Below are positions 25,526-34,086 of a DNA stretch of 35,770 nucleotides, piece after piece. Numbering within the stretch: position 1 is the stretch's first letter; every line of letters begins with the position of its first letter. Location: positions 1 through 35,770 of the forward strand of contig NZ_JAFEXF010000063.1 of the NCBI RefSeq assembly GCF_016905445.1, read 5' to 3'. Below the pieces are notes generated by a model. It had not been told where the DNA came from. It did not search any database and saw nothing but the letters and a program-made list of their open reading frames with translations. Source of the stretch: Streptomyces sp. G44 (lineage in GTDB: Bacteria; Actinomycetota; Actinomycetes; Streptomycetales; Streptomycetaceae). A program made the translations under genes and the position numbers.

Positions 25526-26932
25526 GTGACCAGCACGGCTGACCCGCAGCAGACACCCGCGGCCCCCGCCGCCAAGCGGGACCGCACGCATTACCTCTAC
25601 ATCGCCGTCATCGGCGCCGTGCTGCTCGGCATCGCCGTCGGCTTCCTCTGGCCGGGCTTCGCCAAGGAGCTCAAGCCGGTCGGCACGGGCTTCGTGAACC
25701 TGATCAAGATGATGATCTCGCCGATCATCTTCTGCACGATCGTGCTCGGCGTCGGCTCGGTCCGCAAGGCCGCCAAGGTCGGCAAGGTGGGCGGGCTCGC
25801 ACTCGCCTACTTCGTCGCCATGTCGGTCGTCGCGCTCGCCATCGGCCTCGTCGTGGGCAACATCCTCCACCCGGGCTCCGGCATGGACCTCACCGAGTCG
25901 GACAAGGGCGCCGGCCACGACGCGGCCGACGAGGCGGACAAGGGCCTCGTCGACTTCGCGCTCGGCATCATCCCGAAGACGCTCGTCTCCGCCTTCACCC
26001 AGGGCGAGGTGCTCCAGGCCCTGCTCGTCGCCCTGCTCGTGGGCTTCGCCCTCCAGGCCATGGGGCGTACGGGCGAGCCGGTGCTACGCGGCGTCGAGCA
26101 CATCCAGAAGCTGGTCTTCCGGGTGCTCGGCATGATCATGTGGGCCGCTCCGGTCGGCGCGTTCGGCGCGATGGCCGCCGTCATCGGCGAGACCGGCGCC
26201 GACGCCCTCAAGGCGCTCGCCACGATCATGATCGGGTTCTACGTAACCTGCGCGCTGTTCATCGTGATCGTGCTCGGCACGCTGGTACGCGTGGTGGCCG
26301 GTGTGAACCTCTTCAAGCTGCTCGCGTACCTGGGCCGCGAGTTCCTGCTGATCCTGTCCACCTCGTCCTCGGAGTCCGCGCTGCCGCGGCTCATCGCGAA
26401 GATGGAGCACCTGGGCGTCAGCCGCCCGGTCGTCGGCATCACCGTCCCGACCGGCTACTCCTTCAACCTCGACGGCACCATGATCTACCTGACCATGGCC
26501 TCCCTCTTCATCGCCGACGCCATGGACCAGCCGCTCGGCATCGGCGAGCAGGTCTCGCTGCTGCTCTTCATGATGATCGCCTCCAAGGGCGCGGCGGGCG
26601 TCTCCGGCTCGGGCATCGCGGTCCTCGCGAGCGGCCTCCAGTCGCACAAGCCCGCCCTCGTCGACGGCGTCGGCCTGATCATCGGCGTCGACCGCTTCAT
26701 GAGCGAGGCCCGCGCCCTCACCAACTTCGCGGGCAACGCGGTGGCCACGCTGCTGATCGGCACGTGGACCAAGGAGGTCGACCAGGAGCGGGTCGCGGCG
26801 GTCCTCGCCGGCCGGCTCCCGTTCGACGAACGCACGCTGCTCGACGACGGGCCTGGCCCCGAGGCGCCGGAGGCCACGGGCTCGGTGCCGGAGCGGCGGA
26901 GCGAGGGCGGCAAGGAACCGGCGAAGGTGTAG
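25526..26932 (+). CDS. dctA: C4-dicarboxylate transporter (DctA, DAACS family)
   Basis: A 468-residue secondary transporter importing dicarboxylates such as succinate, fumarate or malate with protons or sodium. DAACS family landmarks are present: the Ser-rich STSSSESALP (278-287, first re-entrant hairpin), GYSFNLDGTMIYLT with NLDGT at 314-318, SKGAAGVSGSG (353-363, second hairpin) and the C-terminal FMSEARALTNFAGNAVAT with the cation-binding Asn. The GTG at 25526 has AAGGAGG five bases upstream. The polar C-terminal tail of about 45 residues is longer than needed. The DcuSR-like system encoded divergently is the probable regulator. Confidence 0.93.
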   Translation: MTSTADPQQTPAAPAAKRDRTHYLYIAVIGAVLLGIAVGFLWPGFAKELKPVGTGFVNLIKMMISPIIFCTIVLGVGSVRKAAKVGKVGGLALAYFVAMSVVALAIGLVVGNILHPGSGMDLTESDKGAGHDAADEADKGLVDFALGIIPKTLVSAFTQGEVLQALLVALLVGFALQAMGRTGEPVLRGVEHIQKLVFRVLGMIMWAAPVGAFGAMAAVIGETGADALKALATIMIGFYVTCALFIVIVLGTLVRVVAGVNLFKLLAYLGREFLLILSTSSSESALPRLIAKMEHLGVSRPVVGITVPTGYSFNLDGTMIYLTMASLFIADAMDQPLGIGEQVSLLLFMMIASKGAAGVSGSGIAVLASGLQSHKPALVDGVGLIIGVDRFMSEARALTNFAGNAVATLLIGTWTKEVDQERVAAVLAGRLPFDERTLLDDGPGPEAPEATGSVPERRSEGGKEPAKV

Positions 26933-27026
26933 CCGCCGCCCCTCCCCATCGGCTGTCCCTGCGGCATAGCGTGTCGTGGGCGCCGAGGTCCAGGGGCGGA
27001 CGGGCGGAACGGGGGTGGGGACCGGG

Positions 27027-30000
27027 ATGCAAGGGCTCGAAACAGCGCTCGTCCGGCTGGCGGTGACGGCCCTGTCGACGCTGGCCAAGCCGGTGGTGGC
27101 ACCGCGGCCGGGGGCCGGTCTCGTCACGGGCCGCGTACGGCCGTCACCGAAACCCGCGGGTCCGGAGAGGCTGGCCCGGGTGCTGTCCGGCCGGATCGAG
27201 GGCGCGTACGCGCGGCTCCCGGAGAACGAGCGGCTCGCGGCGGTGGCGGCCGTGCGCGACGGCTTCGCGGCGGCCGGGACGCTGGACGCGGAGCGGCTGT
27301 TCGCGGCGGACCTGGACCCCCGGCGGCTGGCGGCGGAGATCCGCCGTCCCGTGCCCGACCTCGCCGAGGAGGCCCAAGGGCTCTACGCCGAGTTGCTGGA
27401 GCTGTGCTGCGCGCACCTGGTCGAGCAGCTGACGGCTCACCCGTCCTTCGCGGCGCGCGCCGCGGTGGAGCAGACCCGGCGCACCGGAGAACTGCTGCGC
27501 GAGAAGCAGCCGGGGGCCGCCGGGTTGACGACACCGGACGGGTCGGTGGCGTCGGTGGCGTCGGCGGCGTCGGACTTCGAGCGGCGGTACGCACGCTTCA
27601 TCGCCGGGACCCACGGCCGCCTGGAGCTGTTCGGCGTCACCCTGGGCGGGCACGCCCGCGCCGAATGGTCGCTGGACACCGCCTACTTGAGCCTCGCGGT
27701 GAGCGGGGACCGGCCGCACGGCCCGCAGGCCGAGGAGGACGGCCTGCCGGGGGGCGCCGCGCAGCCCGCCGTACGCGTGGAGCAGGCGCTGGCGGCCGGC
27801 CACCGGCTGATGCTGCGCGGCGCGGCGGGCTCCGGCAAGTCGACGCTCGTGCGGTGGCTGGCGCTGAACGCCGCGCGGCAGAGCTTCGGCCCCGAACTGG
27901 CCGACTGGAACCGCTGCGTGCCGTTCGTCCTGCGGCTCCGGTCCTTCCGCCTGCCCGAGGCCCTGCCGATGCCGGAGGACTTCATCACGGCGGCGGGCGT
28001 GCCGCTGCGGGCGCCCGAGGGATGGGTGCAGGGCCTGCTGGACAGCGGCCGGGCGCTGGTGCTCGTGGACGGCGTCGACGAGGTGCCGGTCAAGCTCCGC
28101 AGCCGTACGGAGACCTGGCTGAGGTCGCTGATCGCGGCGTTCCCCCGGGCGCGTTACGTGGTGACCACCCGCCCCTCGGCGGTCCCGGACGGCTGGCCCG
28201 CGGGGCAGGGCTTCACGGCGTTCACGCTGCTGCCCATGGAACGGGACGAGGTACGCGCCTTCATCGCGCACTGGCACGACACGGCCCGGCGCGAGTGCGC
28301 GGCCCCGGGTGAGCGGGACGTGCTGCACCGGTACGAGTCCGGCCTCGTCGAAGCGGTGACGACCCGGCGCGACCTGGGGCGCCTGGCCACCAACCCGTTG
28401 ATGTGCGCGCTCCTGTGCGCCCTGCACCGGGACCGCCGCATGCATCTGCCGCGCGCCCGCAAGGAGCTCTACGACGCGGCCCTTGACCTGCTGCTGATCC
28501 GCCGGGACACGGAGCGCGAGGTCACGTCCGTCGAGGGCGTCTCCCTCTCCCGCGACGAGCAGACCGCCCTGCTGCAACGGCTGGCGTACTGGATGATCCG
28601 CAACGGCCAGGCCGAGGCGGACCGGCAGGACGCCGTCGCCATGCTGGACGAACGGCTCGCCGCGATGCCGCAGGTGCGCGCGCAGGGCGACGTCGAGCAG
28701 GTCTTCACCCACCTGCTCATCCGCAGCGGCCTGCTGCGCGAACCCGTCCCCGGTTCCGTCGCCTTCGTGCACCGCACCTTCCAGGACTACCTGGGCGCGA
28801 AGGCGGCGGTCGAGGCCCGCGACTTCGGGGTGCTGGTGCGCAACGCCCACGACGACCAGTGGGACGACGTGGTGCGGATGGCGGTGGGGCACGCGCGCGT
28901 GGAGGAACGCACGCGGCTGCTGCGGCAGTTGCTGCGGCGCGCGGAGAAGGTGCGCAAACACCGGGAGCGGCTGGTGCTGCTGGCGGCGGCGAGTCTGGAG
29001 CACGCGCCGGAGCTGGAGCCGGAGGTGAGGCGGGAGGTGGAGGAGCGGACGGGGGAGTTGATGCCGCCGGAGACCTCGGCGCAGGTGGAAGCCCTCGCCA
29101 AGGTCGGTCGACTGGTGCTGGAACTGCTGCCGGGGCCCGAGGGACTGACGGGTCAGCAGGCGGCGGCGGTGGTGCGTACGGCCGAACGGGTCGGCGGAGA
29201 CGCGGCGCTGACAGTGATCTCCCGGTTCCGCACGGATCGGAGGCCTCGGGTACGCACCGCGCTGGGCTGCGCATGGTCGGTCTTCGATATCCGCGAGTAC
29301 TTCGAGACGGTCCTTGAGGGCACGGTGGGGGCCGACGAGATCGTGCCCATGGCTACTGCGGAGGAGGTGGCCTTGCTCCCGCGCCTGCCGGAACTGACGC
29401 ACCTGAACCTGTTGGGTGATCACGGCATGCCGGACATCGTGCTGGAGCACGAGCCCATGAAATTCCTGCAGTTCTGGGACAACCACTCGCTCACCGACCT
29501 CTCGCGCCTGAGCCGGCTGCCGCGTCTGGAAAGCCTGGGCCTCAACCGCTGCCCGTCCGTCACCGACCTGCGCTCATTGGCGGGCCTGCCCCTGCGTCAC
29601 GTCTACCTCTACTCGCCGTCGCTCCCGATGTCGCTGGCCCCGCTGGCCGATCTGCCCGAGCTGCGCCATCTGGTGTTCGACTTCATGCCGGTGGAGAGGG
29701 CCTTGGACGAGCTGCCGTTCGCCCCTCGGCTCACCGGCTTCGGGTGCTACCGACAGGCCTCCGTGATGCGGCTGTCCGGGCTCGAAGCCCTGACCGCCCT
29801 GCGCTGGCTGACCGTCAACGAGGACCATCAGTGGCGCAGCTTCCTGGCCGCGGGGGTCTTCTCCCCTCTGTCCACGCTCCAGATTCTGGACGTACCCCGG
29901 GTCGACCTGTCGGCTCTGGCGGCACACCAGGAACTCACCACGCTGTACGTCGGGCACGCCCGGCAAGTCGACGCGCTCGACGCGCTCGCCGGATTGCCCC

Positions 30001-30146
30001 GGCTGAGGGGAGTCGACTTCGGAAGCTGCGGCCCCCTCGACCTGACCCCCCTGGCCGCGCTGGAGAACATCCACGTCACGCTCTACAGCTGCCCCCAGGT
30101 CACCGGCCTCGACCTCTTCCCACCGGACCGCCTGATCATTTACTGA
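27027..30146 (+). CDS. NACHT-LRR protein (bacterial NLR-like, candidate defence)
   Basis: A 1039-residue STAND-type NTPase. Residues 1-190 are a helical N-terminal domain. A conserved-looking linker (DFERRYARFIAGTHGRLELF) follows at about 181-205. The NACHT domain has Walker A GAAGSGKST at 265-273, Walker B LVLVDGVDE with D348 and D351-E352, and a downstream TTRPSAVP sensor segment. Helical subdomains run to about 700. From about 780 to the end are leucine-rich repeats (LPELTHLNLLGD, LPRLESLGLNRC, LPELRHLVFD, LPRLRGVDFGSC). Bacterial NACHT proteins include phage-defence NLR-like proteins; defence here is inferred from architecture alone. The ATG at 27027 is my choice over GTG 26976; neither has a strong ribosome site. 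It stands alone, convergent with a tetR gene. Confidence 0.85.
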   Translation: MQGLETALVRLAVTALSTLAKPVVAPRPGAGLVTGRVRPSPKPAGPERLARVLSGRIEGAYARLPENERLAAVAAVRDGFAAAGTLDAERLFAADLDPRRLAAEIRRPVPDLAEEAQGLYAELLELCCAHLVEQLTAHPSFAARAAVEQTRRTGELLREKQPGAAGLTTPDGSVASVASAASDFERRYARFIAGTHGRLELFGVTLGGHARAEWSLDTAYLSLAVSGDRPHGPQAEEDGLPGGAAQPAVRVEQALAAGHRLMLRGAAGSGKSTLVRWLALNAARQSFGPELADWNRCVPFVLRLRSFRLPEALPMPEDFITAAGVPLRAPEGWVQGLLDSGRALVLVDGVDEVPVKLRSRTETWLRSLIAAFPRARYVVTTRPSAVPDGWPAGQGFTAFTLLPMERDEVRAFIAHWHDTARRECAAPGERDVLHRYESGLVEAVTTRRDLGRLATNPLMCALLCALHRDRRMHLPRARKELYDAALDLLLIRRDTEREVTSVEGVSLSRDEQTALLQRLAYWMIRNGQAEADRQDAVAMLDERLAAMPQVRAQGDVEQVFTHLLIRSGLLREPVPGSVAFVHRTFQDYLGAKAAVEARDFGVLVRNAHDDQWDDVVRMAVGHARVEERTRLLRQLLRRAEKVRKHRERLVLLAAASLEHAPELEPEVRREVEERTGELMPPETSAQVEALAKVGRLVLELLPGPEGLTGQQAAAVVRTAERVGGDAALTVISRFRTDRRPRVRTALGCAWSVFDIREYFETVLEGTVGADEIVPMATAEEVALLPRLPELTHLNLLGDHGMPDIVLEHEPMKFLQFWDNHSLTDLSRLSRLPRLESLGLNRCPSVTDLRSLAGLPLRHVYLYSPSLPMSLAPLADLPELRHLVFDFMPVERALDELPFAPRLTGFGCYRQASVMRLSGLEALTALRWLTVNEDHQWRSFLAAGVFSPLSTLQILDVPRVDLSALAAHQELTTLYVGHARQVDALDALAGLPRLRGVDFGSCGPLDLTPLAALENIHVTLYSCPQVTGLDLFPPDRLIIY

Positions 30147-30161
30147 CCCCCGGGCACAGCC

Positions 30162-30752
30162 CTACCCCAGCCCCGCCACGATCCCCCGCACCCTCTCCAC
30201 CGGAACCCCCGCCGACAGCAGCGCCGTCGTCGCGGCGGCGCGGCCCGCGTCGCCCGGGGGAAGCAGGCCGTCGTTGACCGCCTCCATCAGGCCGAAGAGC
30301 TGCTGCTCATGGACGTACGCGAGCGCGGCGGGCGGCAGGGGCGAGGAGAAGGAGCCGTCCGCCAGGCCGGCCCGCAGGACGTCCACGCACTTCTCGCGGA
30401 CCGGGGCGAGGCGCTGCCTGATGCCCTCCATCGCGACGCTGCGCTGCGCGAGGCCGACCAGGAGGCGGTAGCCGTCGGCGATCTCCCAGACGGCGGCCAT
30501 CGAGTGGGCGAGCGACTCGGCGGGGTCGTCGGACCGCGTACGCCCGGAGGCGTGGGCGGCGGCGACCGCCTCGACCGCGCCGTCGATGAGCGCGCCGATC
30601 AGCGCCTCCCTGCTCGGGAAGTGGCCGTACACGGTCCTGCGCACGACGCCCGCCGCCCGCGCGATCTGGTCCATGGACGCGTCCGGATCACGGAGGAGTT
30701 CGACGAGGGCGACCTCCAGGATGCGGCGGCGGTTGGCGTCGGCTCGGCTCAT
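30162..30752 (-). CDS. TetR repressor of the adjacent MFS pump
   Basis: A 196-residue TetR-family regulator. The helix-turn-helix at about residues 10-50 reads RRRILEVALVELLRDPDAS then MDQIARAAGVVRRTVYGHFPSREALIGAL. The C-terminal helical domain should bind the inducer. I use the ATG at 30752 (MSRADANRRR); ATG 30761 is an equally possible start and neither has a strong ribosome site. It is divergent from the MFS gene, and three operator-like palindromes fill the space between. The layout is the standard one for a drug-responsive repressor. The frame ends 16 bases from the convergent NACHT gene. Confidence 0.88.
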   Translation of the reverse strand: MSRADANRRRILEVALVELLRDPDASMDQIARAAGVVRRTVYGHFPSREALIGALIDGAVEAVAAAHASGRTRSDDPAESLAHSMAAVWEIADGYRLLVGLAQRSVAMEGIRQRLAPVREKCVDVLRAGLADGSFSSPLPPAALAYVHEQQLFGLMEAVNDGLLPPGDAGRAAATTALLSAGVPVERVRGIVAGLG

Positions 30753-30798
30753 GGCGTCCATTCTGCACGCGCGCGTCAGAGGGCCCGCCCCGTCCGTT

Positions 30799-30861
30799 TT
30801 GCACAGTCGTGTGCAGTGGCGTAAATTGCACACCAGTGTGTAATTGCACAGAGCTGTGCAA
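30799..30861. promoter_or_regulatory. Three 18-bp operator-like palindromes between tetR and the MFS gene
   Basis: TTGCACAGTCGTGTGCAG (30799-30816), TTGCACACCAGTGTGTAA (30826-30843) and TTGCACAGAGCTGTGCAA (30844-30861) share a TTGCACA-N4-TGTGCAA form. The third has perfect arms. A plausible rightward promoter, TTTGCA-17 bp-TAAATT (30799-30827), lies within the cluster, so binding would block the pump and probably the repressor gene as well. Confidence 0.7.
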
Positions 30862-30911
30862 GGTCACCGGACAGCAAGAACGCGCGCAGCAGCAGGAAGG
30901 GTGAGACTTCG

Positions 30912-32609
30912 GTGGCTCTACTCATGAAGCAACCGGTCGACGAGATGAAGGGGCCGTACGCGCGCCGGTGGTGGGCGCTCGGCGTGCTCTGCCTGAGCCT
31001 TCTGATCATCGTCATGGCGAACACGGCGCTGACCGTCGCCGCCCCCGACATGACCGAGGACCTCGGCCTCTCCAGCTCCGACCTCCAGTGGGTCATCGAC
31101 GGCTACACCGTCCCGTACGCCGCGCTGATGCTGCTGCTCGGCGCCATCGGCGACAAGTACAGCCGGCGCGGCGCGCTGGTGCTCGGCCTCGTCGTCTTCG
31201 GCGCGGGCTCCGTCGCGGGCTCGCTCGTCGACAGCTCGGGCGGCGTCATCGCGTCCCGCGCGGTGATGGGCTTCGGCGCGGCGATGATCATGCCGGCCAC
31301 GCTGTCGCTGCTGGCCGCGACCTTCCCGCGGGCCGAGCGGGCCAAGGCCATCGTGCTGTGGACCGCCACCGCGGGCCTCGCGATCGCCGCGGGGCCGCTG
31401 GTCGCGGGCGCGCTCCTGGAGGACCACGGCTGGTCCTCGACGTTCCTCATCAACGTGCCGGTCGCCGTGCTCGCGATCGTCGGCGCCTTCGTCCTGATCC
31501 CGCCGTCCAAGGCCGGGCACCACGACCGGATCGACTACGTCGGCGGGCTGCTCTCCGTCATCTGGACCGGCGCGCTGGTCTACATGATCATCCAGGGGCC
31601 GCACTTCGGCTGGGACGCCAAGGCGATCTCCGCCGCCGTCGTCGCGGGCCTCGGCCTGCTGGCCTTCGTCGCCTGGGAGCTGCGCCACCCGCACCCCATC
31701 CTCAACGTCCGCCGCTTCCTCGACCGCCGCTTCGCCGGCTCGAACCTCGCGGTGGCGCTGTTCTTCCTCGCGGTCTTCGGCGCGTTCTACTACCTGACGC
31801 AGCACCTCCAGTTCGTGCTCGGCTACAACCCGCTGGAGACGGGCGTGCGCATGCTGCCGCTCGCGGGCGCGGTCTTCGTCGGCTCGGCGCTCACCGGCTT
31901 CCTGACCCCGCGCATCGGCATGAAGATCACCGTGTCGGCGGGCATGGTCGCGGGCACGGTGGCGCTCGCGCTGCTCACCCAGGTCGACGTGTCGTCCTCG
32001 TACGGGGACTTCGTCGCCCCGCTGATCGTCCTCGGCCTGGCCATCGGCCTCGCGCTGTCGCCCTGCACGGACGCGATCATGGGCGCCTTCCCCGAGTCGG
32101 AGCTCGGTGTCGGCGGCGCGGTCAACGACACGTCCCTGGAGCTCGGCGGCTCGCTCGGCATCGCCATCCTCGGTTCGGTGCTGGCGAGTTCGTACTCCTC
32201 GAAGCTGGCGGACGCGGCGTCGGCCTCCGGCACCAAGCTGCCCGACGGCACGCTGGACACCGCGCAGGACTCGGTCGGCGCGGGTTACGCGGTCGCCCAG
32301 GGCATCGGCGACAAGGCGCACGCGGTGGCGGAGCAGGCGGCCCGCGCCGGTTCCAAGGAGCAGGCGGCCCAGCTCAAGGGCCAGGCCGAGCAGCTGGCCC
32401 AGGGCGCGCACAAGATGGCCGACGCGGTCGGCTCCGCCTTCTCCGACGCGGTCGCGCACACCAGCTTGGTCGGCGCGGTGATCCTCGGTGTCGGCACGGT
32501 CCTGGTGGCGGCGCTGCTGCCGCACAAGGGCCGGGGCGCCGCACCCGAGTCCGGGGCCGACGCGGAGACGCCGGAGCCGGTCGCCGCCGGCGCCGGGAAC
32601 CAGAAGTAG
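30912..32609 (+). CDS. MFS drug efflux transporter (DHA2, 14 spans)
   Basis: A 565-residue proton-driven multidrug exporter of the QacA/SmvA-like DHA2 family. Visible landmarks are WVIDGYTVPYAALMLLLGAIGDKYSRRG (motif A region), the antiporter motif C at AGPLVAGALLEDHGW and NVPVAVLAIVGAF. It has fourteen hydrophobic stretches, the last being SLVGAVILGVGTVLVAALL. Between spans 13 and 14 is a long Ala/Lys/Gln-rich loop (about residues 430-515) that is probably helical and outside the membrane. I use the GTG at 30912, which has AGGAAGG about ten bases upstream; ATG 30924 is farther away. Regulation by the divergent TetR gene is very likely. Confidence 0.9.
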   Translation: MALLMKQPVDEMKGPYARRWWALGVLCLSLLIIVMANTALTVAAPDMTEDLGLSSSDLQWVIDGYTVPYAALMLLLGAIGDKYSRRGALVLGLVVFGAGSVAGSLVDSSGGVIASRAVMGFGAAMIMPATLSLLAATFPRAERAKAIVLWTATAGLAIAAGPLVAGALLEDHGWSSTFLINVPVAVLAIVGAFVLIPPSKAGHHDRIDYVGGLLSVIWTGALVYMIIQGPHFGWDAKAISAAVVAGLGLLAFVAWELRHPHPILNVRRFLDRRFAGSNLAVALFFLAVFGAFYYLTQHLQFVLGYNPLETGVRMLPLAGAVFVGSALTGFLTPRIGMKITVSAGMVAGTVALALLTQVDVSSSYGDFVAPLIVLGLAIGLALSPCTDAIMGAFPESELGVGGAVNDTSLELGGSLGIAILGSVLASSYSSKLADAASASGTKLPDGTLDTAQDSVGAGYAVAQGIGDKAHAVAEQAARAGSKEQAAQLKGQAEQLAQGAHKMADAVGSAFSDAVAHTSLVGAVILGVGTVLVAALLPHKGRGAAPESGADAETPEPVAAGAGNQK

Positions 32610-32634
32610 CGGTACCCGGCAGCAGTACGAGGGC

Positions 32635-32663
32635 GGGGCAGGGAGGGTGAACCTCCCTGCCCC
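32635..32663 (+). terminator. Terminator after the MFS gene
   Basis: GGGGCAGGGAGG and CCTCCCTGCCCC form a 12-bp stem around a GTGAA loop, 26 bases after the MFS stop. It has no U-tract. Confidence 0.7.
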
Positions 32664-32744
32664 GTCCGCGCGTTCGGCCTCCGCCGTGGCGGGCCCGCGG
32701 CCGGGGGATATGCTGCGCCGCAGGTGCGGGGGAGGAGGCGCGGC

Positions 32745-33230
32745 ATGGGTTCTCGGCCAGGCGTGCCGGCTTCCGTCCCGTGCCCGGCCTGCGCGCTGGC
32801 CGACGGCACGGCCCCGCTCCCCGGCGGCACCCTGCTGCGGACGGCCCACTGGACCGTCGAGCACTGCGTGGGGCCGCTCGGTGTCGGTACGTTGCTGGTC
32901 AAGCCCCTGCGCCACGTCACCGGCATGCATGAGCTGACGGGTGGGGAGGCCGCCGAGATGGGTCCCTTGCTGCCCCGCGTCGCCGCCGCGGTCCGGGCCT
33001 GCGCCGAGGACTGCGAGCAGGTGTACGTCTGTCTCTGGTCGCACGCGGGGCGCACCCCCGGGCACCTCCACTTCGTCGTGCAGCCCGCCCGTACGTCCGA
33101 CATCGACCGGCACGGCGGCGCGTACGGGCCCGCCCTCCAGGTCGCGATGTTCCGCGCGGGCGAGCGGCCCGGACCGGACGCGGTGGAGGCGTTCTGCGCC
33201 CGCGTGCGGAAGGTGCTCGCCGCGGGCTGA
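32745..33230 (+). CDS. HIT-like family protein with incomplete histidine triad
   Basis: A 161-residue protein of the HIT superfamily (nucleotide hydrolases and transferases). GTLLVKPLRHVTGMHELT and QVYVCLWSHAGRTPGHLHFVVQP give the fold signature. The triad reads H107-L-H109-F-V: the third His is replaced by Val, while the central His, the usual nucleophile, is kept. A CPAC pair at residues 13-16 could bind zinc. Start ATG 32745 is seven bases after GGAGGAGG; GTG 32724 is in frame but would overlap that site. Substrate unknown. It is separate from its neighbours. Confidence 0.8.
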   Translation: MGSRPGVPASVPCPACALADGTAPLPGGTLLRTAHWTVEHCVGPLGVGTLLVKPLRHVTGMHELTGGEAAEMGPLLPRVAAAVRACAEDCEQVYVCLWSHAGRTPGHLHFVVQPARTSDIDRHGGAYGPALQVAMFRAGERPGPDAVEAFCARVRKVLAAG

Positions 33231-33304
33231 GAGGGTCCGTTCCAGCGGCTGGCGGCTCCCAACCGTGACCGCGGAGAGCTTGCTGGAAAAGTCGCCGAGA
33301 TCCG

Positions 33305-33334
33305 TTGACACCACTCTGGGTGGAGTACTATGTT
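33305..33334 (+). promoter_or_regulatory. Strong promoter upstream of the DHFR-like gene
   Basis: TTGACA (33305-33310) and TATGTT (33329-33334) are 18 bases apart, a good vegetative promoter. It predicts a leader of about 135 bases before the ATG at 33478. GAGTAC occurs twice around it (33323-33328 and 33351-33356). Otherwise 33231-33477 shows no gene. Confidence 0.65.
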
Positions 33335-33477
33335 CTAACCACTTCAGACAGAGTACAACGGACGACGCGCTCATCGAGGCGTCGAGCAAGGAGCCCGACG
33401 CGCAGCCGCAACTGACCGGCCACCTCCACCACATGGACGCCCCTACCGACCCCGACCGCCGCTTCCCGGGAGCCCGC

Positions 33478-34086
33478 ATGCGCAAGCTCGTCTACTTCAT
33501 CGCCGTCAGCATCGACGGATTCATCGCGGGGCCCGACGGTTCCGACCCCACGGGCCCCGACGGGTTCTGGCCGGTCGCCCAGGACTACATCCAGCACCTC
33601 GCGCAGACGTACCCCGAGACCCTGCCCGCCCCGGCCAGGCAGGCCCTCGGCATCACCGCAGAGGGGACCCACTTCGACACCGTCCTCGAAGGCCGCAGGA
33701 CGTACATGAACGGTGTGGACGCCGGATTCGCCAACTGCTACCCGCACCTGCGGCACTACGTGTTCACCCGCACCCTCACCGAGAGCCCCGACCCCGGCGT
33801 CGAACTCGTCGCCACCGACCCGGTCGCCAAGGTGCGCGAGCTCAAGCGCGAGGACGGCAAGGACATCTGGCTCTGCGGCGGCGGCGAACTGGCCGGGGCG
33901 CTGCGCGGCGAGATCGACCGCCTCGTCGTCAAGCTGGCCCCGCTGACGCTGGGTTCGGGCACGCCCCTGTTCGGCCGCGGGGCCGCCGCCTTCGCACCCA
34001 CGCTGTACGACCGGACGGACGCCGTCGTCCTCGACAGCGGCACCCTCTTCCTCACGTACGACAAGAAGGCCGGCGGCGACGCCTAG
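33478..34086 (+). CDS. RibD-C/DHFR-like reductase family protein
   Basis: A 202-residue protein of the dihydrofolate reductase/RibD C-terminal superfamily. RKLVYFIAVSIDGFIAGPDG begins the NADPH-binding fold. FDTVLEGRRTYMNG, HYVFTRTL and IWLCGGGELAGAL are the typical later blocks, and LAPLTLGSGTPLFG is near the end. Such proteins are probable NADPH-dependent reductases; most in actinomycetes are uncharacterised. The ATG has GGGAG upstream. An in-frame ATG at 33433 lacks a ribosome site. Its stop shares bases with the convergent hydrolase stop in CTAG (34083-34086). Confidence 0.85.
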   Translation: MRKLVYFIAVSIDGFIAGPDGSDPTGPDGFWPVAQDYIQHLAQTYPETLPAPARQALGITAEGTHFDTVLEGRRTYMNGVDAGFANCYPHLRHYVFTRTLTESPDPGVELVATDPVAKVRELKREDGKDIWLCGGGELAGALRGEIDRLVVKLAPLTLGSGTPLFGRGAAAFAPTLYDRTDAVVLDSGTLFLTYDKKAGGDA

